NCBI GenBank assembly: GCA_018239985.1
Contig: JAFEGK010000002.1
Coordinates: 61,237-103,963, forward strand
Origin: Verrucomicrobiota bacterium
GTDB taxonomy: Bacteria; Chlamydiota; Chlamydiia; Chlamydiales; Rhabdochlamydiaceae
DNA: 42,727 nucleotides
Reading direction: 5' to 3'
Shown here one piece after another: positions 40,136-42,727 of the stretch. Both the position numbers and the translations under genes were made by a program. How positions within the stretch are numbered: the stretch's first letter is position 1; every line of letters begins with the position of its first letter. The notes under the pieces are model-generated. The model was not told the DNA's origin. It was given only the letters and a program-made list of their open reading frames with translations, and did no database searches.

Positions 40136-41340
40136 TGTCTTCTATAGTGCTTTTTCGTATCGGAAATCAACGACAAATTTATTCCAATTTGTTTCTTTTT
40201 TGTTTTGCCTTTTTTTTAATTGGAGGTAATTTCTTTCGACTCTTTCCGCTCTATCCTTTCCCAAGCCATTTGTCAGTGGTAGAAGCAACCCTTTACCTAC
40301 TAGCGTTGCCCCTCTATTTTTCCAAACTACGTAAAAGCCAACTCTTTGTTCCAGCTATTCTGATTTCGACTTTTTACGGCACTATTTTGCACGGATTTGA
40401 TTTGGCAAGCGTCCTTTACAGCATTAAATTGATCGCCATGATTGCTTCAGGAGTTGCTTTAGGAGATATCCTGAATACGAAATTTAAAGATAATCGGGAC
40501 CAGTGCTTGATCTATTTCATCAAAGTCTTCTTTATAATTTTACTCCTCGGGATTGCGATTTTTATATTCTTCCCCCGCGCCCACCTCTTCTTCCAATTCC
40601 TCGAAAATTATGGAATTCGCTTTTCCGGAGATCCCCATCAGCGCCGCTTTATCTCAACTTTTTTCGATCCCAATTACTATGGCGCGATTGCCTGCATCCC
40701 CCTCATTTTGATTTGGAATTTGAAAGAGAAAAAAATGAAACATCAAATTCTCTTTTTTCTTTTTTTGGCCAGCGTTTTTCTCTCCTTTTCGCGCAGCGGA
40801 ATCGCCACCTGCATCCTCATGTTCGCTTTCTCGTTTCTAAGGCAAAAAAAGATCCAATGGGTTCCTCTACTCTTTATCCCCTTGCTGCTCATCTATTCAA
40901 ATGAATGCCTCTATTTATTAAATCGCCTATTGCATATCGGCGATGACCCCTCGGCGCTGGCGCGACTTCTCACCTTTCAACAAGGTTTAAAGATTTTTTC
41001 GCAGTATCCCCTTTTCGGAACAGGCTACAATTACCTCTCCCTCCTACTACAAAAAGAGACCGGAATCCTGTCGCTTGACTCCTCGCCCCTTTCCACCCTC
41101 GTCAATTTTGGCCTTATTCCTTGCCTAGCCTTCTTCTTTTGTGGATTTGTTTGGACCCTTCGCGCTTTTAGAAAAGACCGATCCCCTTTATTCTCCTGGC
41201 TTTACCTTTACCTCTTGCTCTCAATTTTTTTTACTAGCCAATTCAACAATCTCCTCTATTACCAATATTGGCTCGTCCCGATGATCGCCCTCTTTACCTA
41301 TCTCCAAAGGAGGGGTGATGAAGACAGCGCTAGTGCATGA
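40135..41340 (+). CDS. O-antigen polymerase/ligase-like membrane protein (Wzy/WaaL superfamily)
   Basis: A 401-residue protein with about 10-11 spans. A cytoplasmic-side motif SVFLSFSRSGIATCILM (about 220) and the large periplasmic loop with FQQGLKIFSQYPLFGTGYNYL match the Wzy/WaaL superfamily. The conserved His of ligases (in 'HN-x-x-L') is replaced here by SSPLST, which favours a polymerase, although this is weak evidence. The start codon (ATG at 40135, or GTG at 40129) lies at the very tip of element C and no ribosome binding site is seen. It overlaps the next gene by 23 bases. Confidence 0.8.
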   Translation: MSSIVLFRIGNQRQIYSNLFLFCFAFFLIGGNFFRLFPLYPFPSHLSVVEATLYLLALPLYFSKLRKSQLFVPAILISTFYGTILHGFDLASVLYSIKLIAMIASGVALGDILNTKFKDNRDQCLIYFIKVFFIILLLGIAIFIFFPRAHLFFQFLENYGIRFSGDPHQRRFISTFFDPNYYGAIACIPLILIWNLKEKKMKHQILFFLFLASVFLSFSRSGIATCILMFAFSFLRQKKIQWVPLLFIPLLLIYSNECLYLLNRLLHIGDDPSALARLLTFQQGLKIFSQYPLFGTGYNYLSLLLQKETGILSLDSSPLSTLVNFGLIPCLAFFFCGFVWTLRAFRKDRSPLFSWLYLYLLLSIFFTSQFNNLLYYQYWLVPMIALFTYLQRRGDEDSASA

Positions 41341-42370
41341 TTGGTTAGTGGGCCTAGGAGGCGCCGAAAAAGTACTCGCTGCCCTGTGCGAGCTTTTCGA
41401 TGGGCCGATTCATACCCTCATCTGGAATAAAAAACTATTTTGCGAGCGGCAAATCGAGACCACCTTTTTGCAACACCTTCCATTCTCTGACCGGTATTAC
41501 CCCAATCTCCTTCCACTCTTTCCACTGGCCATTCAGAGCTTCGATCTATCGCAGTATGATCTCATCCTTTCTTCCTCACATTCGGTCGCCAAATCAATCA
41601 AGACCCGCCCCGGACAAAAACATATCTGCTATTGCCATACCCCGATGCGCTACGCATGGGATCAGCGGGATTTCTACCTCAAAACCCTTTCGCCGGTAAA
41701 AAGAGCCCTAGCAGCGCCGATCTTAAAGCAACTGCGACTTTGGGATCAAAAAACAGCTGCATCAGTGACCCATTTCATCGCCAATTCACACTTCGTTGCA
41801 CAGCGAATCAAAGCCCATTATGGCCGCCCTTCCACAGTCATCTATCCCCCAGTGGAGACCCATTTATTTTCACCATCAGCAAAAAAAGAGGACTATTTTG
41901 TCACCTGCAGTAGACTCGTCCCCTACAAACGGGTCGATCTGATCATCAAAGCATTTCCTGAAAAAAAACTGCTCATCATAGGCGACGGACCCGAGATGAA
42001 AAAACTCAAATCCTTCGCAACACCCAATATTGAATTTCTCGGACATCTACCACACGAAAAATTGCGTCAAGTGATTGCCAAAGCCAAAGCATTCATCTTT
42101 GCAGCTGAAGAAGATTTTGGCATTGCAGTTGTAGAAGCGCAAGCGGCTGGCGTTCCCGTGATTGCATATGCCAAAGGAGGGGCCTTAGAGACCATTCTAA
42201 ATGGGGTGACAGGTCTATTATTTGAAGAGCAGACACCGGATCGTATCATGCAAACGATCGAGCAATTTGAGCGATTTGAATTTGATTCAAAAATAATACA
42301 ATCTCATGCTCAAAAGTACTCTAAGGAGCGCTTTAAGCATGAGATTGCAGAGTATTTTAAGACTCTGTAG
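41318..42370 (+). CDS. Glycosyltransferase family 4, mannosyltransferase-like
   Basis: A 350-residue GT-B enzyme starting MKTALVHDWLVGLGGAEKVL, the N-terminal signature shared by WbaZ/WbdA-type mannosyltransferases and related GT4 proteins. HICYCHTPMRYAWD (about 110) and FIANSHFVAQRI follow; the C-terminal half has SRLVPYKRVDLIIKAF and FIFAAEEDFGIAVVEAQAAGVPVIAY (in pieces) with the E-x7-E pair. AGGAGG before the ATG at 41318 decides the start over the GTG one codon upstream. With manC nearby, transfer of mannose from GDP-mannose is likely. Confidence 0.9.
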   Translation: MKTALVHDWLVGLGGAEKVLAALCELFDGPIHTLIWNKKLFCERQIETTFLQHLPFSDRYYPNLLPLFPLAIQSFDLSQYDLILSSSHSVAKSIKTRPGQKHICYCHTPMRYAWDQRDFYLKTLSPVKRALAAPILKQLRLWDQKTAASVTHFIANSHFVAQRIKAHYGRPSTVIYPPVETHLFSPSAKKEDYFVTCSRLVPYKRVDLIIKAFPEKKLLIIGDGPEMKKLKSFATPNIEFLGHLPHEKLRQVIAKAKAFIFAAEEDFGIAVVEAQAAGVPVIAYAKGGALETILNGVTGLLFEEQTPDRIMQTIEQFERFEFDSKIIQSHAQKYSKERFKHEIAEYFKTL

Positions 42371-42581
42371 ATGCTGGAGTAATGGCGGGTGGAGTAGCGT
42401 CTGCTGCTGTTGGAGTTATTGCTGGAGCGGGTTGCTCAGCAGGTTTAGGCTGCACAGGATTGCTCACTTCATTTTTTGAATCAAGATTGGAAGTTGGCTT
42501 TTTTTTGCCACATCCACAACCTTCTCCTGCCATCAGGAAACTTGTAGAAAGGACACATGCAAACAGAACTAATTTTTTCAT
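42357..42581 (-). CDS. Small secreted cysteine- and proline-rich protein
   Basis: A 74-residue protein with signal peptide MKKLVLFACVLSTSFLMAG, then a CGCGKKK cluster and a low-complexity tail of Pro, Ala and Thr (about 45-74). GGAG stands 7 bases before the ATG. The layout resembles small cysteine-rich envelope proteins, where cysteines can cross-link or bind metal, but no family is recognised. The Cys after the signal does not form a clear lipobox. It converges on the glycosyltransferase gene with a 14-base overlap. Confidence 0.6.
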   Translation of the reverse strand: MKKLVLFACVLSTSFLMAGEGCGCGKKKPTSNLDSKNEVSNPVQPKPAEQPAPAITPTAADATPPAITPASTES

Positions 42582-42727
42582 TATGGTTCTCCATGGTTAA
42601 AGGCATAAGTGCCTTTCATGAGGGTGAACCATACAATGATAAAAATCAATTTCAAATTTAGAGACTGTCCACAAACCCAGGTTTCGCCAATTTTCGGGAT
42701 TATTTTGGCCGATTTTCGATTCAAATT
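42582..42727. other. Right edge of window, no gene seen
   Basis: After the upstream region of the small secreted gene I see no open frame, tRNA or clear repeat before the end of the window; a GAGACTGTC stretch at 42661 vaguely resembles short bits near 31237 and 36233 but is too short to mean anything. Confidence 0.5.

Overview
The window looks like a chromosomal segment of an environmental (amoeba- or arthropod-associated) member of the Chlamydiae, in the Waddlia/Simkania/Parachlamydia range. The evidence is a GreA with a long N-terminal extension, a double-length ThyX-like protein, a beta-helix 'GlmU-like' gene overlapping a polyprenyl synthase gene, an NlpC/P60 protein and OppA, and an array of cysteine-rich MOMP-like porins. 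The genus cannot be fixed by reading alone. Nothing here looks like a phage, an integron, a CRISPR array or a complete insertion sequence.

Layout. 1-6.5 kb: housekeeping genes (holin-like protein, Rsm22-type methyltransferase, ung, tRNA-Pro(GGG), a short RlmD/TrmA-type methyltransferase, GlmU-like acyltransferase, polyprenyl synthase, recA). 6.5-10.1 kb: an overlapping glucokinase / GH63-type glycosidase pair. 10.3-17.0 kb: five tandem minus-strand MOMP-like porin paralogs. Four have a matching promoter (TTGnTW-17-TWAMAM) and three are followed by their own hairpin terminator; the fifth lacks the cysteine-rich head and is coupled to the fourth. 17.1-19.9 kb: NlpC/P60 diverging from oppA plus a small secreted protein. 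19.9-23.0 kb: a minus-strand three-gene cluster of a PilM/GspL-like protein, a GspM/PilO-like protein and a MORN-repeat lipoprotein. 23.1-28.5 kb: yggT, dus, a YacP-like NYN nuclease, rdgB, a hydrophobic orphan and the extended greA. 28.6-31.2 kb: a YjbH-like outer-membrane protein and a small membrane protein. 31.4-36.2 kb: overlapping thyX-like, tyrP-like and uvrB genes. 36.2-42.6 kb: a small Inc-like hydrophobic protein, then a surface-glycan locus (Wzm/Wzt ABC exporter, two GT4 glycosyltransferases, mannose-1-phosphate guanylyltransferase, Wzy/ligase-like protein) and a small cysteine-rich secreted protein.

The least explained structure lies outside the genes. Three unrelated families of inverted-repeat elements are present. 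One is a near-perfect 44-bp hairpin just upstream of the YjbH-like gene, whose outer end recurs at base 1 of the window, again just before a start codon. The second has about 37-bp arms and abuts the stop codons of two unrelated minus-strand genes in exactly the same register. The third is a 133-bp MITE-like element whose end meets the start codon of the Wzy-like gene. These are the best candidates for something undescribed. Calls rest on motif recognition only; no database search was made.
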